NCBI RefSeq assembly: GCF_025211055.1
Contig: NZ_JAOARO010000057.1
Location: forward strand, 1-64,000
Length of the DNA stretch: 64,000 nt
From: Vallitalea sp.
Lineage (GTDB): Bacteria > Bacillota > Clostridia > Lachnospirales > Vallitaleaceae
Reading direction: 5' to 3'
The notes beneath the pieces were generated by a model. That model was not told where the DNA came from. It saw nothing but the letters and a program-made list of their open reading frames with translations, and did no database searches. A program made the translations under genes and the position numbers. Below, piece by piece: positions 54,962-64,000 of the stretch; position 1 is the stretch's first letter; every line of letters starts with the position of its first letter.

Positions 54962-57922
54962 TTACTCAACCAATCCTTGTTCATAACCTAGATGCAGACT
55001 ATGTTCATTGCATTTCGCAGAAGCATATACCGTATAAGGCATTACTTTATTTCCTCCTGTAACATTAAGAATATAGTCCTTAGTCTCTCCAGATGGTACT
55101 TGAACGTCCAACTCTCTTTGTTCAAGCGAAACACCTGCTGATGATAATTTAATAGTAGTATTAACATCTTCAAAACCTTTATTAGCTATAGTTAATGTTA
55201 CTGTACCTGCTGTATTCTTTGATATCTTAGGAGTTGTAAGAGAAAGCTCAACATATTTAGCGAAGTCTATATTTATATCCATCTTACCAGCACCCATTGT
55301 TTCAATATGCTTAGTTATTGTTTTACCTGAATAAGTGACAGCAACAATACCTTTACAATTTAGTGGCAATTGAGTAATAGATACATTACCAGTATTATCT
55401 GTCTGATAGTTATAATCTTTATCAAGAGTTACTGTTACTTGGGCAGGAACACCAATATCATTATTATATGAATGAACATTCAATTGATAATTGGCTTCAA
55501 TCTTAGCAGCTGCACCCACATAAGGATGACTATGAGCTACCCAGTCTTCTTGCCCACCAGTAATATCAGGTTTATCAGCTATTTTTTCAATAGTGTAAAG
55601 AGTCCAGTTCCTTCCGGATTTAAAGCCATTAATAACTCCACCTTTTATACCTTCTCCACCGGTATTATAATATGATTCCCCTACTTTGTTAATCAAACTA
55701 GCAGATTTCCATTTATTATTTCCTTGAGGAATTCCTGGATTTAATCCTGTATAGAAATTAAGGTCAGATGCAGCTAACTCTGATAAACTATTATCATTCA
55801 TAAAACTAGCCAAATCAAGAAGATCTCCGGCCATTTGACCATAATGTCCAGTCGCACCATGAAGTAAGTTCATAAAAAATTTCACACCACCGTGTTGACT
55901 ATCTTTATATACACTTATTGGATGTATACCTAAAGGATTAAGTTCAGCAGATTTTTTAACATAGTTATCTGAATATGTCTTAACAACATTGTACCAATCG
56001 GCAGCTTTTTCATGCTCAGGTCTTAGGGTTAGAAGATTCATGAACCCATTGACTGATAATGGATATATATTACCCATGTGATAACTTCCTGCTTGTGCAC
56101 TTTCTACCGATAACGCTTCATTATCTCCTTCAAACTCATAGAATGTTCCATATACACCTTCTATTGAATTCTTCCAGTCAACAAACTGCCTTTCACTAAC
56201 TAAATCCGCAAATTCAATAGCTTTATTCAAATATTGTTCATCTTGAGTTGCCTTATATAATAGAGTACAACTATATACGAATAATAATTTTTCCCTTGTC
56301 TTTAATGTCAAAGGCTCTTGCCAGCTAGAATCCTTATCATAGAATTTCTGTGAAAACTCTAACCTATTGCCCCATCCACTTGGTACACTTTTTGGATTCC
56401 TCCTATACTCTTTTACACTTGGATTCCATAATGCTTCTGCATATTTAGTACTTGGATCGAAGTCTACTTTTTTAGCTAGTTGTAGTTCTTCCTCTAATTT
56501 ATATGGTCTATAAGATGCACAAGTATAAGCCTTTTTAGCGGCACTCAAATAAACCTCCGCTAATGAAGCATCATATTCTTTCACTACTTCATAAGCCCTA
56601 GTTAATACAAAGATACCATAAGCCATATCATGCCATGTATAAGTATTTCCTGCCCAAGCACAGCCATCATGCTCAGTATTAACTAAAATACTATGTGCAA
56701 AACGCCCATTAGTTGCTGGATCATCAGTTGTCCTCTGACAAGCTACAATATAATCAGCACTTAACTTAATATAATCTTTCATCCTTTGCTTATCTACTTC
56801 ACTGAAATTAGAGTCTTGAAGGGTATATAAATCAAGAAGTCCAACTAAAGTCATACCAACAGATTCTATTTCTGCAAAATTTGACATGCAGTCTCTATAT
56901 ATCCCCTGAGGATGTGTTCCATCAGGAGTAAGCCATTTACCTTTAAATCTAAGGTTACCATTCAAATATGTATTAGGTTCACCATGATTATGACGTGAAT
57001 CAAGTTGATCTAGAGCTATTGCTACCATTTCATAATTAACTAGAGCATCTTCAGCTATTTTAATAACATTACTCTTTTCATCATCTACCTGCACATAGAA
57101 ATCACCACTTATTTTAAGCTGTGTAAAATCTAGTTTCCACCAATGAGAATTCCATTTTTCACCCCAATAGGTTACAGGCCCAGTAAATACTACCTCGTCA
57201 GTCTCTGCATTTTTCACTTGAAACTGGGTGCCATCTTCTACTTTGGAGCTTGATTCATCACGAATATAAGCATGTTTATAAGCATTAGGTTCATATCCAA
57301 GTTGTGATGTCAACAAGTTATATAATTTAAGTTCTCCAGCAGGTTCATAATCAGCTGATATAAAGTCAAAGGTAACTGTTCCTGTCCCAGCTTTGAATAA
57401 TCCCATTTTTCCAACATAGTGATCGCTATTTTCCACCTGTATACAAGGTGTTGTCTCGTTGTTAAAATATACTTGAATATTATTTCCCGTAGCTACCACT
57501 TTTAATTTATATGGAACTAAGAAATCTATTTTTCTATCTGCTGTTGCTAATATTTTTGTATTACTACCAGTTGAAAATAATTCAACTCTTTGGATTTTGT
57601 TTGTTTTATGCAACAATGCAATATATCCATTAGTATGATCGTCACTCATATTTCTAAAAAGTAGACCACCTTGAGCTGCGGTAGTGTCGTTATATAACAT
57701 AATCGTTGATTCATAGGATAAATCCCTTGCTGTCTCTTCAAAGTTCATACTTGCCGTATTTGTTCCACGACCAATTACTTGGGGACTATTATTTTCCATG
57801 CCACTTGGAAAAACTGATGGCCAAGTTAGTGTGTTCCCTGTATAAGCATTAATTGTACTAACATTCATGGTTCCTGTTAATAAAGCAATACATAATATTA
57901 TATATAACATTCTATTTTTCAT
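54962..57922 (-). CDS. secreted GH9-like glycoside hydrolase with N-terminal LamG-like domain
   Basis: Protein of 986 residues. Signal peptide at 1-26. A beta-sandwich at about 30-190 (GGLLFRNMSDDHTNGYIALL, then YVGKMGLFKAGTGTVTFDFI) resembles LamG/DUF1080-type sugar-binding domains. An Ig-like domain at about 200-300 starts LLTSQLGYEPNAYKHAYIRD, typical of GH9 enzymes. A six-hairpin helical domain follows (about 300-800). A beta domain closes the protein. The usual GH9 catalytic DAGD motif is not visible, so the active site is either divergent or absent. It ends the ABC transporter/GH116 operon and probably acts on an external polysaccharide. Confidence 0.75.
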   Translation of the reverse strand: MKNRMLYIILCIALLTGTMNVSTINAYTGNTLTWPSVFPSGMENNSPQVIGRGTNTASMNFEETARDLSYESTIMLYNDTTAAQGGLLFRNMSDDHTNGYIALLHKTNKIQRVELFSTGSNTKILATADRKIDFLVPYKLKVVATGNNIQVYFNNETTPCIQVENSDHYVGKMGLFKAGTGTVTFDFISADYEPAGELKLYNLLTSQLGYEPNAYKHAYIRDESSSKVEDGTQFQVKNAETDEVVFTGPVTYWGEKWNSHWWKLDFTQLKISGDFYVQVDDEKSNVIKIAEDALVNYEMVAIALDQLDSRHNHGEPNTYLNGNLRFKGKWLTPDGTHPQGIYRDCMSNFAEIESVGMTLVGLLDLYTLQDSNFSEVDKQRMKDYIKLSADYIVACQRTTDDPATNGRFAHSILVNTEHDGCAWAGNTYTWHDMAYGIFVLTRAYEVVKEYDASLAEVYLSAAKKAYTCASYRPYKLEEELQLAKKVDFDPSTKYAEALWNPSVKEYRRNPKSVPSGWGNRLEFSQKFYDKDSSWQEPLTLKTREKLLFVYSCTLLYKATQDEQYLNKAIEFADLVSERQFVDWKNSIEGVYGTFYEFEGDNEALSVESAQAGSYHMGNIYPLSVNGFMNLLTLRPEHEKAADWYNVVKTYSDNYVKKSAELNPLGIHPISVYKDSQHGGVKFFMNLLHGATGHYGQMAGDLLDLASFMNDNSLSELAASDLNFYTGLNPGIPQGNNKWKSASLINKVGESYYNTGGEGIKGGVINGFKSGRNWTLYTIEKIADKPDITGGQEDWVAHSHPYVGAAAKIEANYQLNVHSYNNDIGVPAQVTVTLDKDYNYQTDNTGNVSITQLPLNCKGIVAVTYSGKTITKHIETMGAGKMDINIDFAKYVELSLTTPKISKNTAGTVTLTIANKGFEDVNTTIKLSSAGVSLEQRELDVQVPSGETKDYILNVTGGNKVMPYTVYASAKCNEHSLHLGYEQGLVE

Positions 57923-57967
57923 AATTTACCTCTCTCCTTAAACATAATATTAGTTTAACCTTTATCT

Positions 57968-60544
57968 TTACTCCATGACTAATCTTATTTTCTGATCAAT
58001 TTTTATTGTTGTACCACTAAACAAAATAACACCCTTATTTACAGCAAATTCAACCTCTTCATCTGCAATATATACTTTTTTTACTTGTTCCGCCTTTACA
58101 AGACCTATAGATTTTAATTGCAATGAGCCATATTTTACAAAGATAACTTGTTGTTCTTCATTAGACTCATAACTCCCCCATGCACTGTTTATACACCAGA
58201 ACGTGTTAAACTCTTCTTCATTTACTTTTGGTGCAAATCCAATATGTTGCTTTTTCATATCATATTCAAATCCGCTAAGAGCCAAAAGCAGACTATAAGA
58301 CGCCATACTTCTAGCATAATTGCTCCCGCATTCAATCTCATTATATGGATTACGCTTCTTTCCATCATAACGATCTCTTATGGCAGCTATAACTTCAAAA
58401 GCCTCATCTATTAACCCTTCATAGATCATATGAGAAGCTATCTGATATTCAAAACCAGTCATACACTCTGCTGCATATGGCACTGGAACTTTGGGTCTAT
58501 TACCCTTTGGCCATGTACAAATCATTGTACCTTTTTCATCATTTAATGCATAGACTCTATATGGATTTGGATACTCTCTAAAAGCTTCTACAAAATTATA
58601 CTTATATATAGATTTTAGGGATTTTACTACCTTATCTTTATCAAAGATATAACCAATGCCTAATATATGAGCATACCATTGACCAATTACTTGATCTATA
58701 TGACACCCTTCGCCTATTTGGTATTTCATTTCACCTATCTCATCATCAATAGGATACGCAGAATCTGTCAAATCAATTTTTTGGTGAAAATACTCCCCAT
58801 TAAATAGATTGTTATTTACCCATTCCTTAGCGTTTTCAAACATATCTCTATATTTCCCTGCTTGGTCATCATTAACAGCCTTCGCCATTTCAGATGCTGT
58901 AAGAAGTGCCAACATATAATAGCCAGCTATATATGAGTTAGGTCCATACATATCTACATCTAGAGTATGATGTTGAATTCCTTCCATAATTCCGTCGGCA
59001 TCACGATCCCACCATTCGTTATTGTTAGGATTCCATGCATACTCTAGTGCTTTTTTAGTTGACGGCCAAATTTTTCTTAGCCAATTATCATCGCCACTAA
59101 TTTTCCACTCACGATATGTCTTAAAAATACCGCCCATCTGTCCATCTGCCGCTGCTTTCCCAGTTCCAGCAAGTTCATTAGATTGTTCTTCCCCGCCTCT
59201 TCCTGGTGGCAATAACATTCTAAAGAACATTTTCCCATGTTCATTCTGATTACTATTATAATCAATCTCTCTCATAGAACGCTCCAAACTTGGGAACAAG
59301 AAAGCAGTTGCCTGTACATAGTTCCATACATGTGTACAAGACCCTTCACAACATCCAGCATGAGTATGGCATCCTTCAAATCCGTACAAAGTTCCATCTG
59401 TTAAACGAGTACATGTAGCTGATTTGAGTACTGATAGATTACTAGCAATAGCATCCACAATAAATTCTTTGTAAGTTGAAGCAAATAGAGTGTCTCTGAA
59501 ACACAATGTTTCTTCATATAAACGGTCAATATGTTTCCATGTATAATTCATGGCATCTTGAGAATCCCTATATACAGTGGCATAGTAATTCTTCCATTTT
59601 GGATTTTTCACTTCTCCAGGATTCCAGTAATTAATGAAGTTTGGGAAATACCAGTGAATCATAAATTGAAAAGTTTCTGTATCTCCCGGTTGAATAGTCT
59701 TTTCACTACAAAGAGTACCTACATCACAAAAGTTCACTGTAGCATTCCAACTATTACTATCTTTTACTTGATCGTATATACGATCTTTTAATGGCCCTTT
59801 TTTAGCGAAATCATCCCAGAATACCATAAGATTATCAAACCATTCACCTCTGTACCAATAAGTTTGTCTACTAACATTTTGATCCATAGTACTTAATGTC
59901 ATATCTCCATACTCCACATCATCTTGGTCATAATGAGTAGTTCCAAACTTAATGGATTTCACCTTATTAGATTCAATATAAGAATTAACTCCACCTTTAT
60001 TAAAAGGATTAGATAAACTTCCAGCTAAACTAACTACAACTTCCTCTTCTCCTTTATTAGTTACATCAAACATAAAAATCGCACATGGAATTGATGAATC
60101 TTTATCATTTAATGGAATGAAAGGATTAAAAGCAGTCATTTTTATATCAATTAGTGCTTTTTCTTCTTTAAAATTAATAGATGCCATAGGGAATGTACCA
60201 GTGAACTCTGCTGTCTTAAAATGAGGCATACCAGATAGATATTCCCTTTTCACTCCAAACCCATACGTCCAGTCTTCATTACCATTTCCAATATAACCAT
60301 TATTTAAATCACCATTAAGTACCTTGGCAAAAACTGTCCCATCATTTTTTTCACATTTGACAGAGAAAAAAGAATAACCATTAGTACTACCATTCTTATT
60401 AGGTCTATTAAAAATTTCCCAATCAATAAGCCTTCCGTTACCAGCTAGACCTATACATCCTGTTCCAATTCCTCCCAAAGGAAATGAAATCTCTGTAGTA
60501 TACTCCCCTGTATATGTTTTATATGAATGTTCATTTATTGTCAT
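57968..60544 (-). CDS. glycoside hydrolase family 116 enzyme (GBA2-like)
   Basis: About 858 residues. The N-terminal beta domain includes YTTEISFPLGGIGTGCIGLA near 14-33, and the helical catalytic domain includes GCCEGSCTHVWNYVQATAFL, DVDMYGPNSYIAGYYMLALL and HIDQVIGQWYAHILGIGYIF. These are GH116 features. Known members remove beta-linked glucose, xylose or N-acetylglucosamine; the exact specificity is not readable here. There is no signal peptide, so it is cytoplasmic and probably cuts imported oligosaccharides. The ATG at 60544 follows AGGAGG by seven bases. Confidence 0.92.
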   Translation of the reverse strand: MTINEHSYKTYTGEYTTEISFPLGGIGTGCIGLAGNGRLIDWEIFNRPNKNGSTNGYSFFSVKCEKNDGTVFAKVLNGDLNNGYIGNGNEDWTYGFGVKREYLSGMPHFKTAEFTGTFPMASINFKEEKALIDIKMTAFNPFIPLNDKDSSIPCAIFMFDVTNKGEEEVVVSLAGSLSNPFNKGGVNSYIESNKVKSIKFGTTHYDQDDVEYGDMTLSTMDQNVSRQTYWYRGEWFDNLMVFWDDFAKKGPLKDRIYDQVKDSNSWNATVNFCDVGTLCSEKTIQPGDTETFQFMIHWYFPNFINYWNPGEVKNPKWKNYYATVYRDSQDAMNYTWKHIDRLYEETLCFRDTLFASTYKEFIVDAIASNLSVLKSATCTRLTDGTLYGFEGCHTHAGCCEGSCTHVWNYVQATAFLFPSLERSMREIDYNSNQNEHGKMFFRMLLPPGRGGEEQSNELAGTGKAAADGQMGGIFKTYREWKISGDDNWLRKIWPSTKKALEYAWNPNNNEWWDRDADGIMEGIQHHTLDVDMYGPNSYIAGYYMLALLTASEMAKAVNDDQAGKYRDMFENAKEWVNNNLFNGEYFHQKIDLTDSAYPIDDEIGEMKYQIGEGCHIDQVIGQWYAHILGIGYIFDKDKVVKSLKSIYKYNFVEAFREYPNPYRVYALNDEKGTMICTWPKGNRPKVPVPYAAECMTGFEYQIASHMIYEGLIDEAFEVIAAIRDRYDGKKRNPYNEIECGSNYARSMASYSLLLALSGFEYDMKKQHIGFAPKVNEEEFNTFWCINSAWGSYESNEEQQVIFVKYGSLQLKSIGLVKAEQVKKVYIADEEVEFAVNKGVILFSGTTIKIDQKIRLVME

Positions 60545-60600
60545 TATTCTGCCTCCTGCTCCTTGTATTACAAAAAGTATGTGGATACTAATCAATTAAT

Positions 60601-62184
60601 TTATTTAATACCTTGTTTCCTAACTTCTTCATTAAATTCATCAATAACCTCTTGCATATTGTAATTATCATATACATTTTTTAGGTAATCATTGAAATGT
60701 TTCTCTATATCAGTTGTTCCCATAAATCCTTTAAATAACATTTCTCTATAGATATCTCCAATTTGCATTGAATCTACTGCTGGAGTTGAGATATATCTAA
60801 CTCTAGGATCAATATCTCTCTCATAAGGTACTAACAAATCATGTGCTTTCTTTTCAAGCTCTATACAACGCTCAGGCATAGATGGCTCTAACCATCTTCC
60901 ATCAACATCCCAAGTAACTAATGCTTTTATACCCGCTGTAGGTTGCTCTAATGTCAATGTCTTAGGTAAGTTTGTGTCTGGATCAATTGGAAGTAAACTT
61001 TTGTAATTATCTCCATCCATTTCAAAATGCTTATCTTCAAGACCAAAACGTCCAAGTTCTAATCCTTCTTCTGATAATAAGAAATCATATATTTCAAGAC
61101 AACGTTTCATCTTATCATCGTCCATAGAGCCTTTAAATAACGTACCTGACCAATAGTTATCAAAACTATTAACAACAGGATCACCATATTCTGTTGCAAC
61201 AGGTGCAATAATATCTACTACATCTGGACCCCATTCTGAATTAATCTTCATCATTTTATCTACTAGATTTTCTTTAAAATGATAAGCTTCTGATGTATAT
61301 GCTATTGCACCAACTTTACCAGAGATAAATTTATCCATACCTTGTTCAGGTCTAATAGTTGTATAGTCAGGATCTATAATACCTTCGTCATATAATCTCT
61401 TCAAATACTTAATAGCATCAATGTTTCTCTTAGATATCTTACCAGGAATGTATCTGCCATCTTCTTCAATCCAGTTCGCATCTTCAATCTGGAACATATT
61501 AAGAACCCAAAGATCTTCTCCACCTTTTGTAATACCATAAGTATCATCTTTACCATTTCCATCTGGATCGTCATATGTAAAAGCTTTTAATAATTCATAT
61601 AATTCTTCTGAATCAGTTGGCATCTTAGTTATTCCAACATTCTCCATCCAATCTTTTCTAACCCACATTGCCTGACTTACAAATGCATTTTCTGGTTTCC
61701 ATGCAGTTCTTGGTAACATATAATGAGAACCTTCTCTAGTTCTTAAGAACTCAAAGTCTTTCATAAGTGCTGAGATATTCTTATATTCGCTAAGATCTTC
61801 TGGTAGTGGTTTAATTACCTCATGTTGAATCCATTGGAAAAATGTTGTTCTTGTATCTACATTACTCCAAGCAGGATGAGCAAACATATCTGGTAACGAT
61901 TCACTTGATGCAGCAACATTCAAACTTTGTAAATAATCTGCCCAACTAAAATTTTCAAATGATAATGTCACATTGAACTTTTCATTTAGATACTCAGCTA
62001 TATCATCATCACCATAATTAGCACTATCCCATAATCCTATTTTAATATTATAATGTTTATTAGTTGCTTCTCCACCATTGCTTGATACAGCCTCATTATC
62101 TTTATCTGCTGTTTTGCCGCATCCAACACTGGCGAGTATGGTAATTATTAAACATATACTTAATACTACTTTAATTTTTTTCAT
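60601..62184 (-). CDS. extracellular solute-binding lipoprotein (oligosaccharide ABC transporter)
   Basis: Protein of 527 residues with a lipoprotein signal (ILASVGCGK, cysteine 22). The family pattern includes DLSEYKNISALMKDFEFLRT, AMWVRKDWMENVGITKMPTD and DDPDGNGKDDTYGI, typical of LplA/family 1 sugar-binding proteins of about 500-550 residues. It captures the oligosaccharide outside the cell and hands it to the two permeases encoded upstream. The ATPase is not in the window; a shared MsmX-type ATPase is likely. Confidence 0.93.
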   Translation of the reverse strand: MKKIKVVLSICLIITILASVGCGKTADKDNEAVSSNGGEATNKHYNIKIGLWDSANYGDDDIAEYLNEKFNVTLSFENFSWADYLQSLNVAASSESLPDMFAHPAWSNVDTRTTFFQWIQHEVIKPLPEDLSEYKNISALMKDFEFLRTREGSHYMLPRTAWKPENAFVSQAMWVRKDWMENVGITKMPTDSEELYELLKAFTYDDPDGNGKDDTYGITKGGEDLWVLNMFQIEDANWIEEDGRYIPGKISKRNIDAIKYLKRLYDEGIIDPDYTTIRPEQGMDKFISGKVGAIAYTSEAYHFKENLVDKMMKINSEWGPDVVDIIAPVATEYGDPVVNSFDNYWSGTLFKGSMDDDKMKRCLEIYDFLLSEEGLELGRFGLEDKHFEMDGDNYKSLLPIDPDTNLPKTLTLEQPTAGIKALVTWDVDGRWLEPSMPERCIELEKKAHDLLVPYERDIDPRVRYISTPAVDSMQIGDIYREMLFKGFMGTTDIEKHFNDYLKNVYDNYNMQEVIDEFNEEVRKQGIK

Positions 62185-62271
62185 AAAACTTTCTCCTCCT
62201 TTTAAAATCCCAAAAATTAATTATAACTATAATACTTTTGTTATATTGCACCTCCTATTAACAATAACTAT

Positions 62272-63162
62272 TTATTGCTTCACTGCCCCAGCCATAACTC
62301 CTTTTACAAAATACTTCTGAAAGAAAGGAAATAATACGGCAATAGGAACAATGGTAACAACCGCAGTCGCCATTTTGACAGCTTCACCACCTACATAAGA
62401 ACCCGTTACTTTACGATAACTTTTTGCCATGTTACCTGCACCAAAATTATTAAAAACAATATCTCTTAATAATTTCTGTAATGGTATTTTGTCTGTATCT
62501 TTAATGAACAACATAGCATTAAACCATTCATTCCATCTCTCTACTGCGTAGAACATAAGGAATGTTGCAATCATTGGTTTTGAAAGTGGTAGTATAATCT
62601 TCCACAGTATATGTATGTCATTAGCTCCATCAATCCTTGCTGCCTCACGTAAACTTTCAGGAATCTCCATAAAATAATTTTTAATTATAATAAGATACCA
62701 GATATTAATACCCATTGGCAAAATCATTGCAAAAACATTGTTTATCAATCCGAGGTTTTTTACCTGTAAATAAAGAGGTATTAATCCTCCTTGAAAGAAT
62801 AAAGGTATTATAGCAAATGTCAAAAATATTTTTCTACCTGGTAATTTCTTAATAGACAATGCATATGCATAAGATATTGTTAAAAATAAATTATACATAG
62901 TACCAAAAACAGTTACAAACAAACTTACTCCAATAGAACGAATGATTTCATCAGATGCAAAAATAAACCTATATGCTGATAAATCTAGTTTTTTGGGAAG
63001 TACTAAAAAACCACTTTCGGCAAAGGTTTTATAGTCCACAATAGAAATCATAAATACATTCCAAAAAGGATATATCATAATCAAAATGACTAAGGTGAAG
63101 AACACCACATTGAATATGTCAAATTTCCCCCACTTTTTTTTATTTTTTGTCTTTACACTCAT
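62272..63162 (-). CDS. ABC sugar transporter permease, LplC/YtcP-like
   Basis: Protein of 296 residues with six membrane helices. The EAA loop EIPESLREAARIDGANDIHI then LWKIILPLSKPM is near 175-210 and contacts the ATPase. The C-terminus FFQKYFVKGVMAGAVKQ is typical of the second permease of LplABC-type systems. It starts 15 bases after the stop of the first permease and precedes the binding protein. Confidence 0.95.
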   Translation of the reverse strand: MSVKTKNKKKWGKFDIFNVVFFTLVILIMIYPFWNVFMISIVDYKTFAESGFLVLPKKLDLSAYRFIFASDEIIRSIGVSLFVTVFGTMYNLFLTISYAYALSIKKLPGRKIFLTFAIIPLFFQGGLIPLYLQVKNLGLINNVFAMILPMGINIWYLIIIKNYFMEIPESLREAARIDGANDIHILWKIILPLSKPMIATFLMFYAVERWNEWFNAMLFIKDTDKIPLQKLLRDIVFNNFGAGNMAKSYRKVTGSYVGGEAVKMATAVVTIVPIAVLFPFFQKYFVKGVMAGAVKQ

Positions 63163-63177
63163 ATTTCTTCACCAACC

Positions 63178-64000
63178 TTATTCATAAATTCCAACGCCTT
63201 TTAATTTTCTTGATATCCTATCAACAATTAATAACAATATTAAATTGATGAAAGCTTTAAATAATCCAATTGCTGTAGCAAGACTAAACTGACCTCTTAC
63301 CATAGCTTGACGATATACATAAGTATCCAAAATATCAGCGACACTATAGACTACTTGATTATAGATATTAACAATCTGGTCAAAACCACCATTCATCATA
63401 TTTCCAACACAAAGAATCAACACAGTTAGTATAATAGTTTGCATACCTGGCAAAGTAATATGCCATATTCTTTTAAAACGGTTAGCCCCATCTACATATG
63501 CCGCTTCATATAATTGTTGGTCTATATTAGTTATAGCTGCCAAATATAATATCGTTGAATATCCTGCCATTTTCCATATATTAGATATATATACTATTGG
63601 CCTAAACCAACTAGTTTCAGTCAAGAAGTTTACCGTATCCATTCCAAGCATCTGTAGAATACCATTGATTACTCCACCATCTACTGAGAATACATTCTGT
63701 AACAACGTATACATTATAATCCATGATATAAAGAAAGGAAAATACAATAACGATTGAACTACTTTTTTGAATTTTACTGATATCAATTCATTAATTAAAA
63801 TTGCTAAAATAATAGGAATTGGAAATTCAAAAATTAATCTACCCAGAGAAATGTGTAAAGTATTGAATGTAACTTCCCAAAACTTCTTATCAGAAAAAAT
63901 ATGTTCAAAATACTTAAAACCTACCCAAGGGCTACCGCTAATTCCTTTTGTTACTATAAAATCTTTGAACGCTAATGTTACTCCATATAATGGCATGTAA
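63178..64000 (-). CDS. ABC sugar transporter permease, LplB/YtcQ-partner-like (partial)
   Basis: At least 273 residues, with the N-terminus beyond the right edge; the visible part starts in the first periplasmic region (YGVTLAFKDFIVTKGISGSP). Five helices and the EAA loop DQQLYEAAYVDGANRFKRIW then HITLPGMQTII near residues 150-182 are present. It ends with the usual RKLKGVGIYE. It pairs with the LplC-like permease. Confidence 0.95.
   Translation of the reverse strand, partial: YMPLYGVTLAFKDFIVTKGISGSPWVGFKYFEHIFSDKKFWEVTFNTLHISLGRLIFEFPIPIILAILINELISVKFKKVVQSLLYFPFFISWIIMYTLLQNVFSVDGGVINGILQMLGMDTVNFLTETSWFRPIVYISNIWKMAGYSTILYLAAITNIDQQLYEAAYVDGANRFKRIWHITLPGMQTIILTVLILCVGNMMNGGFDQIVNIYNQVVYSVADILDTYVYRQAMVRGQFSLATAIGLFKAFINLILLLIVDRISRKLKGVGIYE

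Overview
This window is AT-rich DNA from an anaerobic, endospore-forming Clostridia-type Firmicute. The evidence is a complete spoIIIAA-AH operon, strong AGGAGG-type ribosome binding sites, a 2-hydroxyacyl-CoA dehydratase/CooC-type gene set and a clostridial polysaccharide-use locus. I see no tRNA or rRNA genes. Almost every gene lies on the minus strand.

Region 1 (1-19.5 kb) is core chromosome. On the minus strand, in order of transcription, it has spoIIIAA-AB-AC-AD-AE-AF-AG-AH, asp23, nusB, xseA, xseB, ispA, a divergent-PAP2 membrane protein, and then a GC-rich structured RNA cut by the left window edge. That RNA sits where OLE RNA is known to occur. A YibE/F membrane protein is divergent from spoIIIA. 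Further right are an HD-GYP protein, efp, an M24 peptidase, aroQ-aroK-aroE, a YqeG-type phosphatase, a chemoreceptor, a pilin-like protein without a normal prepilin cleavage glycine, and a small lipoprotein.

Region 2 (19.7-37 kb) has two conserved but poorly understood gene sets. The first is an OB-fold membrane protein, a flotillin and a 1644-residue AAA ATPase. The second is a tightly packed operon: TetR regulator, enoate-reductase-like flavoenzyme, CooC-type nickel ATPase, two 2-hydroxyacyl-CoA-dehydratase-type subunits, an HgdC-type activator, an unlisted 51-residue membrane protein, and a protein resembling part of the acetyl-CoA synthase/CODH beta subunit. This is my best candidate for an undescribed system: an ATP-driven low-potential reductase combined with nickel-enzyme maturation parts.

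Region 3 (37-54 kb) is a graveyard of mobile DNA. It holds IS1182-, IS200- and IS3-type remnants, two 3' ends of a sigma-K-like gene joined to a repeated attachment-like sequence, two C-terminal ends of a serine recombinase, PBSX/skin-type phage tail fragments (XkdP, XkdQ), a DUF4367 gene apparently split by an inversion, and a truncated NRPS whose pocket code reads as asparagine with an epimerisation domain. Intact-looking genes among the debris include a lipoprotein plus secreted-protein pair, DUF3791, DUF3953, a sigma factor, two unknown proteins and a Fic protein with its own inhibitory motif.

Region 4 (54.2-64 kb) opens with a six-repeat CRISPR array without cas genes. A carbohydrate locus follows, transcribed as two LplB/LplC-like permeases, a binding lipoprotein, a GH116 enzyme and a secreted GH9-like protein. 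The first permease runs off the right edge.
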